Shown: positions 35,077 to 44,088, numbered from the stretch's first letter. The stretch: DNA of 64,000 nt from Mycolicibacterium sp. CBMA 247 (GCF_009729095.1 NZ_VTGX01000005.1:535077-599076), one strand, 5' to 3'. Numbers and translations: made by a program. The notes: a model not told the origin generated them from the sequence alone.

Positions 35077-36620
35077 CCGGCCCTACGGCGCTCAGCCGCA
35101 CCAGGCGCACAACCGAATTGGCCGCTCTCGCCGATGGGCAGCGGGTCGACGTGATCGTCATCGGCGGAGGTATCACCGGTGCGGGTATCGCGCTGGATGC
35201 CGCGACCCGGGGACTCAGTGTGGTGCTGGTGGAAAAGCATGATCTGGCCTTCGGAACCAGCCGCTGGAGCTCGAAGCTGGTGCACGGCGGCCTGCGTTAT
35301 CTGGCCACCGGGAACGTCGGGATTGCCCGCCGCAGCGCGATCGAACGCGGAATCCTGATGACCCGCAACGCGCCTCATCTGGTCAAGGCCATGCCGCAAC
35401 TGGTGCCGCTGCTGCCGTCGATGGGGCTGGGATCGCGAGCACTGGTGCGGACCGGGTTCGTGGCCGGGGACGGCCTGCGCCTGCTGGCGGGCACCAGCTC
35501 GTCGACCTTGCCACGGTCGCGCCGGGTGGACGCGCGTCGCGCGGCCGAACTGGCGCCCACTGTGCGCACCGAGGGCCTGGACGGTGCCTACCTGGCCTAC
35601 GACGGCCAGCTCATCGACGATGCCCGCCTGGTGGCGGCCGTCGCCCGCACCGCCGCTCAGCACGGAGCGCGCATTCTGACCCGGGTGTCGGCCGGCGCTG
35701 CCGATGGCACCTCGGTGCGCCTGACCGATGAACTCACCGGGGAATCCTTCGATGCGACCGCGCGGGTGGTGATCAACGCCGCAGGAGTGTGGGCCGGGGA
35801 TCTCGACCCGGCGATCACGCTGCGCCCCAGCCGCGGGACACATCTGGTGTTCGATGCTGCGGCGTTCGGCAATCCCACCGCGGCACTCACCATTCCGATC
35901 CCGGGGGAGTTGAACCGGTTCGTCTTCGCCATGCCCGAACAACTCGGCCGGGTCTACCTTGGGCTGACCGACGAGGACGCGCCGGGGCCGATTCCCGATG
36001 TGCCACAACCGACTCCGGGAGAGATCGCCTTCCTCCTGGACACCGTCAACACCGCGCTGGCCACCGCGCTGACCACCGAGGACGTGCGAGGGGCCTATGC
36101 CGGTCTGCGGCCGCTGATCGACACCGGGGAAGGCAACACGGCGGATGTGTCACGCGAGCACGCCGTCGTGGAGTCGGCAACCGGGGTGATCAGCATCATC
36201 GGCGGCAAGCTCACCGAATACCGGTACATGGCCCAAGACGTCCTGGACCGGGCGCTGGCCCTGCGTGGACTCACCGCCGCGGGCTGCCGCACGGGCAACC
36301 TGCCGCTCGTCGGTGCCCCCGCCAATCCGGTGTCTACGTTGCGATCACCGATGGAGTTGCCGTCCTCGCTGGTCGCCCGGTACGGGGCCGAAGCGCCAAA
36401 CGTGATCGCCCGGGCCCGGTGCGCACGCCCCACCGACCCGGTGGCCGACGGGCTCGACGTGATCCGCGCGGAATTCGAGTATGCCGTCACCCACGAAGGG
36501 GCCCTGTGTGCCGATGACATCCTCGACCGGCGCACCCGCATCGGGCTGGTGAGCGCCGACCGGGACCGTGCCGTCGAGGCGGCCGACGAGATGATCGCCG
36601 AGTTCGGGCAAATCGAGTAG
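35073..36620 (+). CDS. glpD: aerobic glycerol-3-phosphate dehydrogenase
   Basis: This 515-residue FAD enzyme oxidises glycerol-3-phosphate to dihydroxyacetone phosphate and passes electrons to the quinone pool at the membrane. The FAD motif is VIVIGGGITGAGIALDAATR (about residues 28-47), followed by VEKHDLAFGTSRWSSKLVHG then LRYL, the classic GlpD fingerprint, and later IGGKLTEYRYMAQ. Length equals that of GlpD1 of M. tuberculosis. The ATG at 35073 overlaps the tetR stop. The 84 bases after its stop hold only the ribosome-binding region of the next gene. Confidence 0.93.
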   Translation: MTGPTALSRTRRTTELAALADGQRVDVIVIGGGITGAGIALDAATRGLSVVLVEKHDLAFGTSRWSSKLVHGGLRYLATGNVGIARRSAIERGILMTRNAPHLVKAMPQLVPLLPSMGLGSRALVRTGFVAGDGLRLLAGTSSSTLPRSRRVDARRAAELAPTVRTEGLDGAYLAYDGQLIDDARLVAAVARTAAQHGARILTRVSAGAADGTSVRLTDELTGESFDATARVVINAAGVWAGDLDPAITLRPSRGTHLVFDAAAFGNPTAALTIPIPGELNRFVFAMPEQLGRVYLGLTDEDAPGPIPDVPQPTPGEIAFLLDTVNTALATALTTEDVRGAYAGLRPLIDTGEGNTADVSREHAVVESATGVISIIGGKLTEYRYMAQDVLDRALALRGLTAAGCRTGNLPLVGAPANPVSTLRSPMELPSSLVARYGAEAPNVIARARCARPTDPVADGLDVIRAEFEYAVTHEGALCADDILDRRTRIGLVSADRDRAVEAADEMIAEFGQIE

Positions 36621-36704
36621 CCGACTACGCATGGCATCGCAGGGCGGTGCGCGCACACTGACCGGTGAAACGCGATCGAATCCGGGCGGTGAGGGAGCTC
36701 AGCC

Positions 36705-37835
36705 ATGGCGAAGCGATTGGTGGTGTGCTGCGACGGCACATGGAACACACCTGATCAAAAAACCGACGGCAAGCCCACACCGACCAACGTCGCCAAGGTG
36801 GCGATGGCGCTGGCCCCCACCGACGCCGACGGGCGCGAGCAGCGCCTGTACTACCACCGCGGCGTGGGTACGACCCGAACGGACCGCCTACTCGGCGGGG
36901 CATTCGGAGCCGGCTTGTTCCGCGATGTCCGCGACACCTACCGCTTCGTCGTCCAGAATTACCAGCCCGGCGACGAGCTGTTCTTCTTCGGATTCAGCCG
37001 CGGTGCCTTCACCGCGCGCAGCACGGCGGGCCTGATCCGCAACTCGGGGGTGTTGCGGCGCGAGAATGAGGATCAGATCGACCAGGCTTATGCGCTGTAC
37101 CGAGATCGCAAACGCGACACCCATCCACGCAGTGTCGAAGCCACCCTGTTCCGCAAGATGTACTCCCATGAACCCGGGATCCGGTTCATCGGAGTGTGGG
37201 ATACCGTTGGCGCCCTGGGGATTCCGACGTCAAGCGTATGGCTGGCCAACCGATTCAACCGCCGCTACGAATTTCATGACACAGACCTGAGTTCGACCGT
37301 CGACGAGGCCTACCAGGCGCTCGCGATCGACGAAAGGCGCGGGCCGTTCGTGCCGGCAGTCTGGTCACAGTCGGATCCGGTCCCGGGCAAGCAGCGGCTG
37401 GAACAGGTCTGGTTCACCGGGGTGCACTGCGATGTGGGCGGCGGCTATGTCGATCATGGACTCAGCGACATCGCATTGTGCTGGATGCTCGAGAAGGCCC
37501 GCGGCGCCGGTCTGGCATTCGTCGACAAGGCGTTCCTGCCTGCAGGCTCCGACAGTGTCGAGCCGGTCTCGACCGAACAGATTGTCGACGCCTACACCCG
37601 CATCAACCCTAATCCAGTTGGTAAACCACATGATTCGCGCACGGGTATCTACCGCTTCCTGCGGCCGTTCGTGCGGAAGGGCGGGATCGGCGCCCGCAGC
37701 AACGAGTACATCGCCTCGACCGTTGACCGGCATCGGGCCTCACCTGGTTGGTGGGAAGGGCCCCTACCCAACGACGATGCGGAGCATCGGGTGACGTCGG
37801 TCGACCTGGCCGACGATCTGTCCAGGGCCGGCTGA
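36705..37835 (+). CDS. DUF2235 alpha/beta-hydrolase-like protein
   Basis: This 376-residue protein belongs to DUF2235, the catalytic domain found in Tle1-type phospholipase effectors of type VI secretion. It has the N-terminal VVCCDGTWNTPDQ (residues 6-18), the nucleophile elbow FFFGFSRGAFTARSTAG with Gly-Phe-Ser-Arg-Gly (about 92-96), FIGVWDTVGALG and WFTGVHCDVGGGY, which should supply the Asp and His. There is no signal peptide and no type VI system, so here it is more likely a stand-alone cytoplasmic esterase or lipase. The ATG at 36705 follows GAGGGAG. It probably shares the glpD transcript. Confidence 0.83.
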   Translation: MAKRLVVCCDGTWNTPDQKTDGKPTPTNVAKVAMALAPTDADGREQRLYYHRGVGTTRTDRLLGGAFGAGLFRDVRDTYRFVVQNYQPGDELFFFGFSRGAFTARSTAGLIRNSGVLRRENEDQIDQAYALYRDRKRDTHPRSVEATLFRKMYSHEPGIRFIGVWDTVGALGIPTSSVWLANRFNRRYEFHDTDLSSTVDEAYQALAIDERRGPFVPAVWSQSDPVPGKQRLEQVWFTGVHCDVGGGYVDHGLSDIALCWMLEKARGAGLAFVDKAFLPAGSDSVEPVSTEQIVDAYTRINPNPVGKPHDSRTGIYRFLRPFVRKGGIGARSNEYIASTVDRHRASPGWWEGPLPNDDAEHRVTSVDLADDLSRAG

Positions 37836-37862
37836 GTCCGTATCACGGGTTCACATCTGCGC

Positions 37863-37883
37863 GAGGCCCGAGGCCCGAGGCCC
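37863..37883. repeat. three tandem copies of GAGGCCC
   Basis: The heptamer GAGGCCC is repeated exactly three times without spacer in the gap between the DUF2235 gene and the FAD monooxygenase gene. It could be a short tandem repeat that changes copy number between strains. No function is evident. Confidence 0.7.
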
Positions 37884-37942
37884 TCAAACCGTTTAGCACG
37901 ATCCACTCGAAGAATCCCGCGCAGGACTACAGTCGGTGCGTG

Positions 37943-39514
37943 GTGACGAAGGCCTCGGTGCCGGTCCTTATCGTCGGAGCCGGGGTGGCGGGGCTGGCCA
38001 GTGCGGCCCTGCTGGCCCAGCACGGCGTCGAATCGCTGCTGGTGGAGAAGCGGCGTGAGGTCTTCATCTATCCGAAAGCCCGCAACCTGACTTTCCGCAC
38101 GTTGGAGATTCTGCGCGCGCTGGGGTTGGCCGACCAGGTTCACGCCGTGGCCGACGGGGTGTCCAACATGATGGTCAAACCGGCGCTGAACAGTTCCTCG
38201 GAAGCAACCGCGATGGATATCGAGGGAATCTTCTCCAGTTTCGTCGGCCTCAGCCCCGAACCGGCGGCCCAGTACTGTCCGCAGAGTCGCCTGGAACCGA
38301 TCCTGCTCGACCAGACCCGCCGCACCGGTGGCGGTGTGCGGTACGGCACGGGTCTGTTGAGCTTCACTGAGGACCCCGATGGCGTCACCGCGGTGCTGCA
38401 GTCGGATACCGGGACCGAGACGGTGCGGGCCGACTACCTGATTGCGGCCGACGGTGTGCGCAGCCCGGTCCGCACCGCGCTGGGCATCGCCACCTCGGGT
38501 TACGGCGCGTTACCGATCTTCGTGGTGTTCATCTACTTCCGGGCCCCGTGGCAGTCGTTCATACCCGGTCTGGGCGACGGAGACGCGGTCCAGGTACGAA
38601 ATTCGGAGGTGGACGGCGTCTTCGTCGCCGTCGATGCCGAGCGAGGCATGTTCATCACCACTTACCTGCCCGAACGCGGCGAGTCGGCCGATCAGTTCAC
38701 CCCGGACCATTGCCGGGCCGTGCTCACGGCGGCGATCGGCGAATCGATTGACATCGAGATCATCGAAGTGGCGCCGTGGCAGCCGTACGAACTCGTCGCC
38801 GACCAGTTCCGGCACGGACGAACATTTTTGGTCGGCGACGCAGCGCACACCATGCCGCCGTTCAAGGCAGGCGGCGCGAATACCGCCATCCAGAGTGCTC
38901 ACAATCTGGCCTGGAAGCTGGCGGCCGTGCATCATGGAACCGCCGGACCCGGTCTGCTGGCGACCTATCATGACGAGCGGTATCCGATCGGCCGGTTCGC
39001 GGCCCACCAATCGCTGGTCGGACCGCCGCTGGCCTTTCTCCAGCTCGACCGTTCGGCGCCGGCACTGTTGGACGGCGAAGAAGCTCCACTGTTCACCATG
39101 ATTCTGGGATATCAATACCATTCGGCGGCAGTGGTTTCCGATGTCCCATCGGTGGAAACCGTGAGTTTTGTGGAGGAATTGCGTGGCCAGCCTGGAACCC
39201 GGATGCCGCATATTTGGCAGCAGCGGGGCGAGGGCCGGGTGTCCACCCTCGACCTGATCGGCGCCGGGTTCACCCTGTTCACCGCGGGGGACGTTGCGGC
39301 GTGGACGGCGGCGGCATCGGCGGTGGCGGCAACCTTCGGAGTGGGGCTCGGCGTGCAGCCATTGGACGAGGACGGGGTGGCGCAGACCGATCTCGGTTCC
39401 GGTGGGGCGTTATTGGTTCGTCCCGACGACTTCGTCGGCTGGCGTACCGATGATCTGCCCGAGGATCCGGAAACCGCTCTGCGGCAGGTGTTCTCCAGCA
39501 TCCTCGACCGGTGA
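37943..39514 (+). CDS. FAD-dependent aromatic-type monooxygenase (PHBH family)
   Basis: This 523-residue flavoprotein hydroxylase has the FAD motif VLIVGAGVAGLASAALLAQH (about residues 7-26), the conserved DG motif YLIAADGVRSPVR and the FAD-ribityl motif FLVGDAAHTMPPFKAGGANT then AIQSAHNLAWKL. The C-terminal thioredoxin-like extension (from about residue 420) is as in phenol hydroxylase and polyketide hydroxylases such as RdmE. It should hydroxylate an aromatic or polyketide substrate with NAD(P)H. GTG 37943 (VTKASVPVLIVG) is preferred; GTG 37940 is adjacent. A LysR gene converges downstream. The substrate is unknown. Confidence 0.87.
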   Translation: MTKASVPVLIVGAGVAGLASAALLAQHGVESLLVEKRREVFIYPKARNLTFRTLEILRALGLADQVHAVADGVSNMMVKPALNSSSEATAMDIEGIFSSFVGLSPEPAAQYCPQSRLEPILLDQTRRTGGGVRYGTGLLSFTEDPDGVTAVLQSDTGTETVRADYLIAADGVRSPVRTALGIATSGYGALPIFVVFIYFRAPWQSFIPGLGDGDAVQVRNSEVDGVFVAVDAERGMFITTYLPERGESADQFTPDHCRAVLTAAIGESIDIEIIEVAPWQPYELVADQFRHGRTFLVGDAAHTMPPFKAGGANTAIQSAHNLAWKLAAVHHGTAGPGLLATYHDERYPIGRFAAHQSLVGPPLAFLQLDRSAPALLDGEEAPLFTMILGYQYHSAAVVSDVPSVETVSFVEELRGQPGTRMPHIWQQRGEGRVSTLDLIGAGFTLFTAGDVAAWTAAASAVAATFGVGLGVQPLDEDGVAQTDLGSGGALLVRPDDFVGWRTDDLPEDPETALRQVFSSILDR

Positions 39515-39527
39515 CGCGATGGTCGGG

Positions 39528-40403
39528 CTACCCGGCCAGGACCGTGTCCCGGACCGCGGAACTGGTGTGGCGCTGCCACATTGCCTGGGCACCCACCAAC
39601 AGCGGTGGTTCGAGTTCGGTGACCACCACTCGACCATCCATGGCTTCACCCGCTGCAGTGGTGACGAACGTGACGGCTCCGGTCGTGAGAGGGGCGGCGA
39701 CGCTGGCCGAACCCTGGACCCGGCTCACCACATAGTCGGGTTCGAACCCGGCTCGGCGGCATGCGCCCATCAGGAAATCGCTGTAGTAGGAGGCTCCGGG
39801 GGGAGCCCAGAGCGCAATGCGCTCTCCCGCGAGTTCGTGAATGTCGACGGCCGGCTGGGCGGCCAGCCGGTGTTCGCGGGGTACAGCCAGCCGTACACGG
39901 TCGTAACCCACAATGGCCGTGGCGAATTCGTTGGTAGGGACCACCCCGCGGCGCAGGCCCAGGTGCACCGTGCCGTCGAGCACCGCACCGATGAGCTGAT
40001 CGGGGTACAGCTGCCGGAAGGTGAAGGAAGTCTCGGGGAATGCGGTGATGGCTGGTTCGAGACGGGTATAGACCTCGCTGCCGCTGAGTGCCGGGGTGTG
40101 GCCGATGACAAAGACCTCGGCGGCGCTGCTGGCGGTCTGCTGCACCCGCTCGGCCACGGTGTGCGCCGCGGCCAGCAGGGTGCGCCCCTCGGTCAGAAGC
40201 AATTCGCCCGCCCGGGTGAGCGTCAGCCGGCGGCCCTCGCGGTGGAACAGCGTGGCGTTGAGCTCCCGTTCTAGTTGCTGCATGGAACTGCTGAGGGCTT
40301 GCTGGCTAACAAGCAGAGCGGCGGCTGCAGCGGTGACGCTGCCGGCCTCGCCGATCGCGATGAATTGACGTAGCCGTCGTAAATCGGGGGCATCCGCGGG
40401 CAC
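39528..40403 (-). CDS. LysR-family transcriptional regulator
   Basis: This 291-residue LTTR has a winged helix-turn-helix (about residues 7-66: LRRLRQFIAIGEAGSVTAAA, then LLVSQQALSSSMQQLE, then LFHREGRRLTLTRAGELLL) and a periplasmic-binding-like effector domain. It is divergent from an SDR gene, the usual LTTR target arrangement, with a candidate ACAA-N7-TTGT site between them. It also converges on the FAD monooxygenase gene, with 13 bases between stops, and could control that too. The GTG at 40403 is the start. Confidence 0.88.
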   Translation of the reverse strand: MPADAPDLRRLRQFIAIGEAGSVTAAAAALLVSQQALSSSMQQLERELNATLFHREGRRLTLTRAGELLLTEGRTLLAAAHTVAERVQQTASSAAEVFVIGHTPALSGSEVYTRLEPAITAFPETSFTFRQLYPDQLIGAVLDGTVHLGLRRGVVPTNEFATAIVGYDRVRLAVPREHRLAAQPAVDIHELAGERIALWAPPGASYYSDFLMGACRRAGFEPDYVVSRVQGSASVAAPLTTGAVTFVTTAAGEAMDGRVVVTELEPPLLVGAQAMWQRHTSSAVRDTVLAG

Positions 40404-40418
40404 GCGACTAGCCTATAT

Positions 40419-40433
40419 ACAACCAACGCTTGT
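40419..40433. promoter_or_regulatory. candidate LysR-box ACAA-N7-TTGT
   Basis: A 15-base interrupted dyad (ACAA CCAACGC TTGT) lies 16 bases upstream of the lysR start and about 58 bases before the divergent SDR gene. Spacing and symmetry resemble the T-N11-A class of LysR recognition sites. A TAGGCT box (40478-40483) ends seven bases before the SDR GTG, suggesting a leaderless transcript there. Confidence 0.4.
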
Positions 40434-40490
40434 GAGAACCTCTGGATTCTGCGTTATTCATCTGTGGATCGTGCAGCTAGGCTGCCAGCT

Positions 40491-41240
40491 GTGAGCAAAC
40501 TTGAGGGGAAGTCAGCAATCGTTGCCGCGGGCGCAAAGAACCTCGGCGGTCTCATCAGCACGACGTTGGCGTTGAGGGGTGTCAACGTCGCGGTGCATTA
40601 CAACAGTGCCTCAACCGAGGCCGACGCCGACAAGACCGTCGCGCAGGCGCAGGACGCCGGCGTGAAGGCCATCAAGGTGCAAGGGGACCTGACGGTTCCC
40701 GCCAATGTCGAGAAGCTCTTCGACGCGGCCGTCGACGCATTCGGCGGCGTGGATATCGCGATCAACACAGTGGGCAAGGTGTTACGCAAGCCGTTCGTGG
40801 AAACCACTGAGGCCGAATACGATTCGATGTTCGACATCAATGCGAAGGCGGCCTATTTCTTTCTTCAGCAAGCCGGCAAGAGGCTCAACGACAACGGGTC
40901 GGTGGTCACCATCGTGACCGCGTTGCTGGCCGCCTACACCGACGGGTACTCGACCTACGCCGGCTCCAAGAGCCCGGTCGAACACTTCACCCGGGCCGCC
41001 TCCAAAGAGTTCGGGGTGCGCGGTATCAACGTCAACAACGTGGCTCCGGGGCCGATGGATACGCCGTTCTTCTACCCGCAGGAGACGCCCGAGCGGGTCG
41101 AGTTCCACAAATCCCAGGCCATGGGCAACCGGCTGACCGAGATCACCGACATCGCGCCGCTGGTCGTGTTCCTGGCCGGCGAAGGCCACTGGATCAACGG
41201 GCAGACCATCTTCGCCAACGGCGGTTACACCACGCGTTAG
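40491..41240 (+). CDS. short-chain dehydrogenase/reductase
   Basis: This 249-residue SDR is close to the FabG/3-oxoacyl-reductase-like group. The cofactor motif is unusual, AIVAAGAKNLGGLIS at residues 9-23, where the typical TGxxxGxG Thr-Gly is replaced by Ala-Ala-Gly. INTVGKV stands where NNAG is usual. The catalytic Tyr-Lys is in YSTYAGSKSPVEHF and the end is WINGQTIFANGGYT. These substitutions resemble those in divergent SDRs of sugar or polyol metabolism. The start is GTG 40491. It is transcribed away from lysR and ends six bases before the 58-bp palindrome. Confidence 0.84.
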   Translation: MSKLEGKSAIVAAGAKNLGGLISTTLALRGVNVAVHYNSASTEADADKTVAQAQDAGVKAIKVQGDLTVPANVEKLFDAAVDAFGGVDIAINTVGKVLRKPFVETTEAEYDSMFDINAKAAYFFLQQAGKRLNDNGSVVTIVTALLAAYTDGYSTYAGSKSPVEHFTRAASKEFGVRGINVNNVAPGPMDTPFFYPQETPERVEFHKSQAMGNRLTEITDIAPLVVFLAGEGHWINGQTIFANGGYTTR

Positions 41241-41245
41241 TACGC

Positions 41246-41303
41246 CGAGCAGACGCAAAACTGCCCCAAATCCGCGGATTTGGGGCAGTTTTGCGTCTGC
41301 TCG
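41246..41303. repeat. 58-bp perfect palindrome between convergent genes
   Basis: The sequence reads the same on both strands for 58 bases, with 29-base arms and no spacer, centred on TCCGCGGA (CGAGCAGACGCAAAACTG and so on). It fills almost the entire gap between the SDR stop (41240) and the accD6 stop (41315). As RNA it would form a very long hairpin from either side, so a bidirectional terminator is the simplest role. It could also be a dispersed palindromic repeat. Confidence 0.8.
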
Positions 41304-41314
41304 CGCAGGGGAAG

Positions 41315-42736
41315 TTACAGCGGGATGTTCTTGTGGCGGCCGCGCCGGTGCGGGGCCTCGGCCAGCGCCTGCGTCAGCTTGCTTCGGGTGTGCGCCGGAT
41401 CGATCTTCTCGTCGACCACGCCGATCTCGATCGCGGAATCCACACCGCCGGCGATGCGCTCGTGCTCGATCGCGAGCTCCTCGTGCAGCGCCTCACGCTC
41501 GTGATCCGGGGTGGCGGCCAGCTTGCGCTTGTGCAGGATGCCCACGGCGGCCTTGGCGCCCATCACGGCGACCTCGGCGTCCGGCCAGGCGAACACCTTG
41601 GTGGCATTCAGCGAACGGGAGTTCATCGCGATGTAGGCGCCGCCGTAGATCTTGCGGGTCACCAGGGTGACGCGGGGGACCGAGGACTCACCGAACGCGT
41701 GCAGCAGCTTGGCGCCGCGACGCACCACACCGCCCCACTCCTGGTCCACGCCGGGCAGGTAGCCCGGCACGTCGACGACGACCACCAGCGGGATACCGAA
41801 GGCATCGCACAGCCGCACGAAACGTGCTGACTTCTCGGCGCTTTCGGAGTTCAGGCAGCCTCCGAGGCGCAGCGGGTTGTTGGCGATCACGCCGACCGAC
41901 CGGCCGGCCAGCCGGCCAAGCCCGACCACGATCGACGGGGCCCACTTGCCCTGGAACTCCTCGAACGGCACGCCCTCGTCGAGCAACGCCTCGATGATCG
42001 GGTGCACGTCGTAGGCCCGACGGGCCGACGCGGGCATCAGCGCGGCCAGGTCGGTATCGCCGGCCTCGGCCTTGCTGCGATCGAAATGGCCCTGCTGGCT
42101 GAACAATCCGACCAGACGACGGCCGCGCTCGTAAGCGTCCAGCTCGTCGTCGGCGACGATGTGGCACACACCGGACTTCTTGTGGTGCGCGTCGGGGCCA
42201 CCGAGCGACACCATGTCGACATCCTCACCGGTAACGCTGCGCACCACGTCCGGACCGGTGACGAACACCTTGCTGTCCGGGGCCATGACGATGACGTCGG
42301 TCAGGGCCGGCCCGTAGGCCGCACCGCCGGCGGCGAAGCCGACGACCACCGAGATCTGCGGGATGTAACCCGACGCCCGGATCATCGCCTCGAAGACCAG
42401 ACCGACCGCATGCAGCGCCTTGACGCCCTCGGCCAGCCGCGCGCCGCCGGAGTGCCAGATCCCCACGATCGGGCTCTGCTCCGCGATCGCGGCGTCGTAG
42501 GCGTTGACGAGGTGGGCGCAACCCTCAATGCCCATCGCGCCGCCCATGACGGTGCCGTCGGTGCAGAACGCAACCGTACGAACGCCGTTGACCGTGCCGG
42601 CCGCGGCCAGCACGCCGGAGCGGTCCCGCTCGTGCAGCAGTTCGACACTGCCGTCGTCGAAGAAGGTCTGCAGGCGGAGCAGCGGGTCGCGTGGGTCCAG
42701 CGATTCAGCAGTAGCTTCGGGCGCCATGATCGTCAT
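41315..42736 (-). CDS. accD6: acyl-CoA carboxylase carboxyltransferase subunit AccD6
   Basis: This 473-residue beta subunit carries both crotonase-like halves of the carboxyltransferase. Visible motifs are VAFCTDGTVMGGAMG, GIWHSGGARLAEGVKALHAV, VGFAAGGAAYGPALTD and, in the C-terminal half, DVPGYLPGVDQEWGGVVRRG. It transfers CO2 from biotinylated AccA3 to acetyl-CoA, giving malonyl-CoA for FAS-I and FAS-II in mycolic acid synthesis. Length equals M. tuberculosis AccD6. The ATG at 42736 has GAGGAG upstream; an in-frame extension to 42859 overlaps the kasB 3-prime end and is rejected. It is the last gene of the FAS-II operon. Confidence 0.95.
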   Translation of the reverse strand: MTIMAPEATAESLDPRDPLLRLQTFFDDGSVELLHERDRSGVLAAAGTVNGVRTVAFCTDGTVMGGAMGIEGCAHLVNAYDAAIAEQSPIVGIWHSGGARLAEGVKALHAVGLVFEAMIRASGYIPQISVVVGFAAGGAAYGPALTDVIVMAPDSKVFVTGPDVVRSVTGEDVDMVSLGGPDAHHKKSGVCHIVADDELDAYERGRRLVGLFSQQGHFDRSKAEAGDTDLAALMPASARRAYDVHPIIEALLDEGVPFEEFQGKWAPSIVVGLGRLAGRSVGVIANNPLRLGGCLNSESAEKSARFVRLCDAFGIPLVVVVDVPGYLPGVDQEWGGVVRRGAKLLHAFGESSVPRVTLVTRKIYGGAYIAMNSRSLNATKVFAWPDAEVAVMGAKAAVGILHKRKLAATPDHEREALHEELAIEHERIAGGVDSAIEIGVVDEKIDPAHTRSKLTQALAEAPHRRGRHKNIPL

Positions 42737-42767
42737 ATAGGTCTCCTCTAGTGGAAAGCGCTGGGTC

Positions 42768-44021
42768 TCAGTACTTCCCGAAGGCGAGCGCGACGTTGTG
42801 CCCACCGAATCCGAACGAATTGTTGATGGCGTACTTGTACTCGCCGTGTCGCGGCTCACCGGCCACCACGTCCAGATCGATCTCCGGATCGAGGTTGCGC
42901 AGGTTGAGCGTCGGAGGAATGACGCCGTCCCGCAGCGCCATAACCGTCAGGATGGACTCGACCGCACCGACCGCACCGACCGAGTGGCCGAGCGCGGACT
43001 TGGGCGCGTACACCGCGGGTGCGTGACCGCCCATCGCATTGTTGATTGCTTTCCCCTCGGCCACATCGCCGACGCTGGTGCCGGTGGCATGCGCATTGAT
43101 GTGATCGATGTCTGTGGGCTGCAGACCCGCCAGCTGGATGGCGCGGGTCATGGCGTAACCGGCCTGCTCACCGTTGGGGTCCGGCGCCACGATGTGGTAG
43201 CCGTCCGACGTCACGCTCGCCCCCATGAGGCGGCCCAGGATATTGGCACCGCGCGCCTTGGCGTGCTCCTCGGTCTCGATGACCATCAGTGCAGCGCCTT
43301 CGCCGAACACGAACCCGTTGCGGTCCTTGTCGAACGGCCTACAGGCGCCCGCCGGATCGTCATTGCTGTTGGACAGCACGATGCGCATCTGGGCGAAGCC
43401 GGCGATCGGCACCGCCTCGATCTTGGTCTCCACACCACCACAGATGGCGATGTCGGCTTCCCCGAGCACGATGTTGCGCCACGCGTTGGCGATGGCCTCC
43501 GAGCCGGACGCACAGGCCGAGATCACGGTGCTGACCCCGGCCTTGGCCTTGCGATCCAGCCCGACAGCTGCGGCCGCGCCGTTGGGCATGTACATCTGCA
43601 CGACCAGCGGCGACACGGCGCGCAGGCCCTTGTTCCGCATGGCGTCATAGGCGAACAGGAGCTCCTCGGAGGAACCCATGCCGGTGCCGATCGACACCAT
43701 CAGTCGTTTGGTGTCGACCTCCGGGGAGCCTGCGTCGGCCCAAACCCGGCGGCCGATCACCGTCGACATCTTTTGCAGATATGACAGTCGGCGTAGCTCG
43801 ACTCGAGTCAACTCATGGTCGAAATCCTCCAGGAGGTGCCCGCCGATGCGAACCGGCAGATCGTACTGCTCCACGAACGGATCGGTGAGTAACCGGATTC
43901 CGCTCTGGCCGTCGAGCAGCTTCTTCCAGGTGGTTTCAGCATCGGTTGCCAGCGCCGTTGACATGGCTACGCCGGTGACAACCACATTGGGAAAACCATT
44001 ACCCGTGGACAATCCCGCCAT
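42768..44021 (-). CDS. kasB: beta-ketoacyl-ACP synthase KasB
   Basis: This 417-residue condensing enzyme extends meromycolate chains to full length in FAS-II. The thiolase-fold triad is Cys in STVISACASGSEAI (about residue 170), His in NAHATGTSVGD and His in KSALGHSVGAVG. Position downstream of kasA and before accD6 identifies it as KasB. The two paralogues in the window share the start and end patterns (VVVTGVAMSTA; YKYAINNSFGFGGHN) and arose by duplication. A 66-base gap separates it from kasA. Confidence 0.95.
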   Translation of the reverse strand: MAGLSTGNGFPNVVVTGVAMSTALATDAETTWKKLLDGQSGIRLLTDPFVEQYDLPVRIGGHLLEDFDHELTRVELRRLSYLQKMSTVIGRRVWADAGSPEVDTKRLMVSIGTGMGSSEELLFAYDAMRNKGLRAVSPLVVQMYMPNGAAAAVGLDRKAKAGVSTVISACASGSEAIANAWRNIVLGEADIAICGGVETKIEAVPIAGFAQMRIVLSNSNDDPAGACRPFDKDRNGFVFGEGAALMVIETEEHAKARGANILGRLMGASVTSDGYHIVAPDPNGEQAGYAMTRAIQLAGLQPTDIDHINAHATGTSVGDVAEGKAINNAMGGHAPAVYAPKSALGHSVGAVGAVESILTVMALRDGVIPPTLNLRNLDPEIDLDVVAGEPRHGEYKYAINNSFGFGGHNVALAFGKY

Positions 44022-44088
44022 ATTTGCTGCGTGTTCCTTCCGTGCCTACCCTCTGAACTCAGCACTGCTCGTGTGAACTACCGGGCCC

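Noticed and set aside
34824..36008. Minus-strand frame inside tetR-glpD
   Set aside because: It is antisense to glpD, whose FAD motif and full family length are clear.
36705..37835. Type VI secretion effector
   Set aside because: No other type VI components are present, and mycobacteria lack the system; only the catalytic domain is shared.
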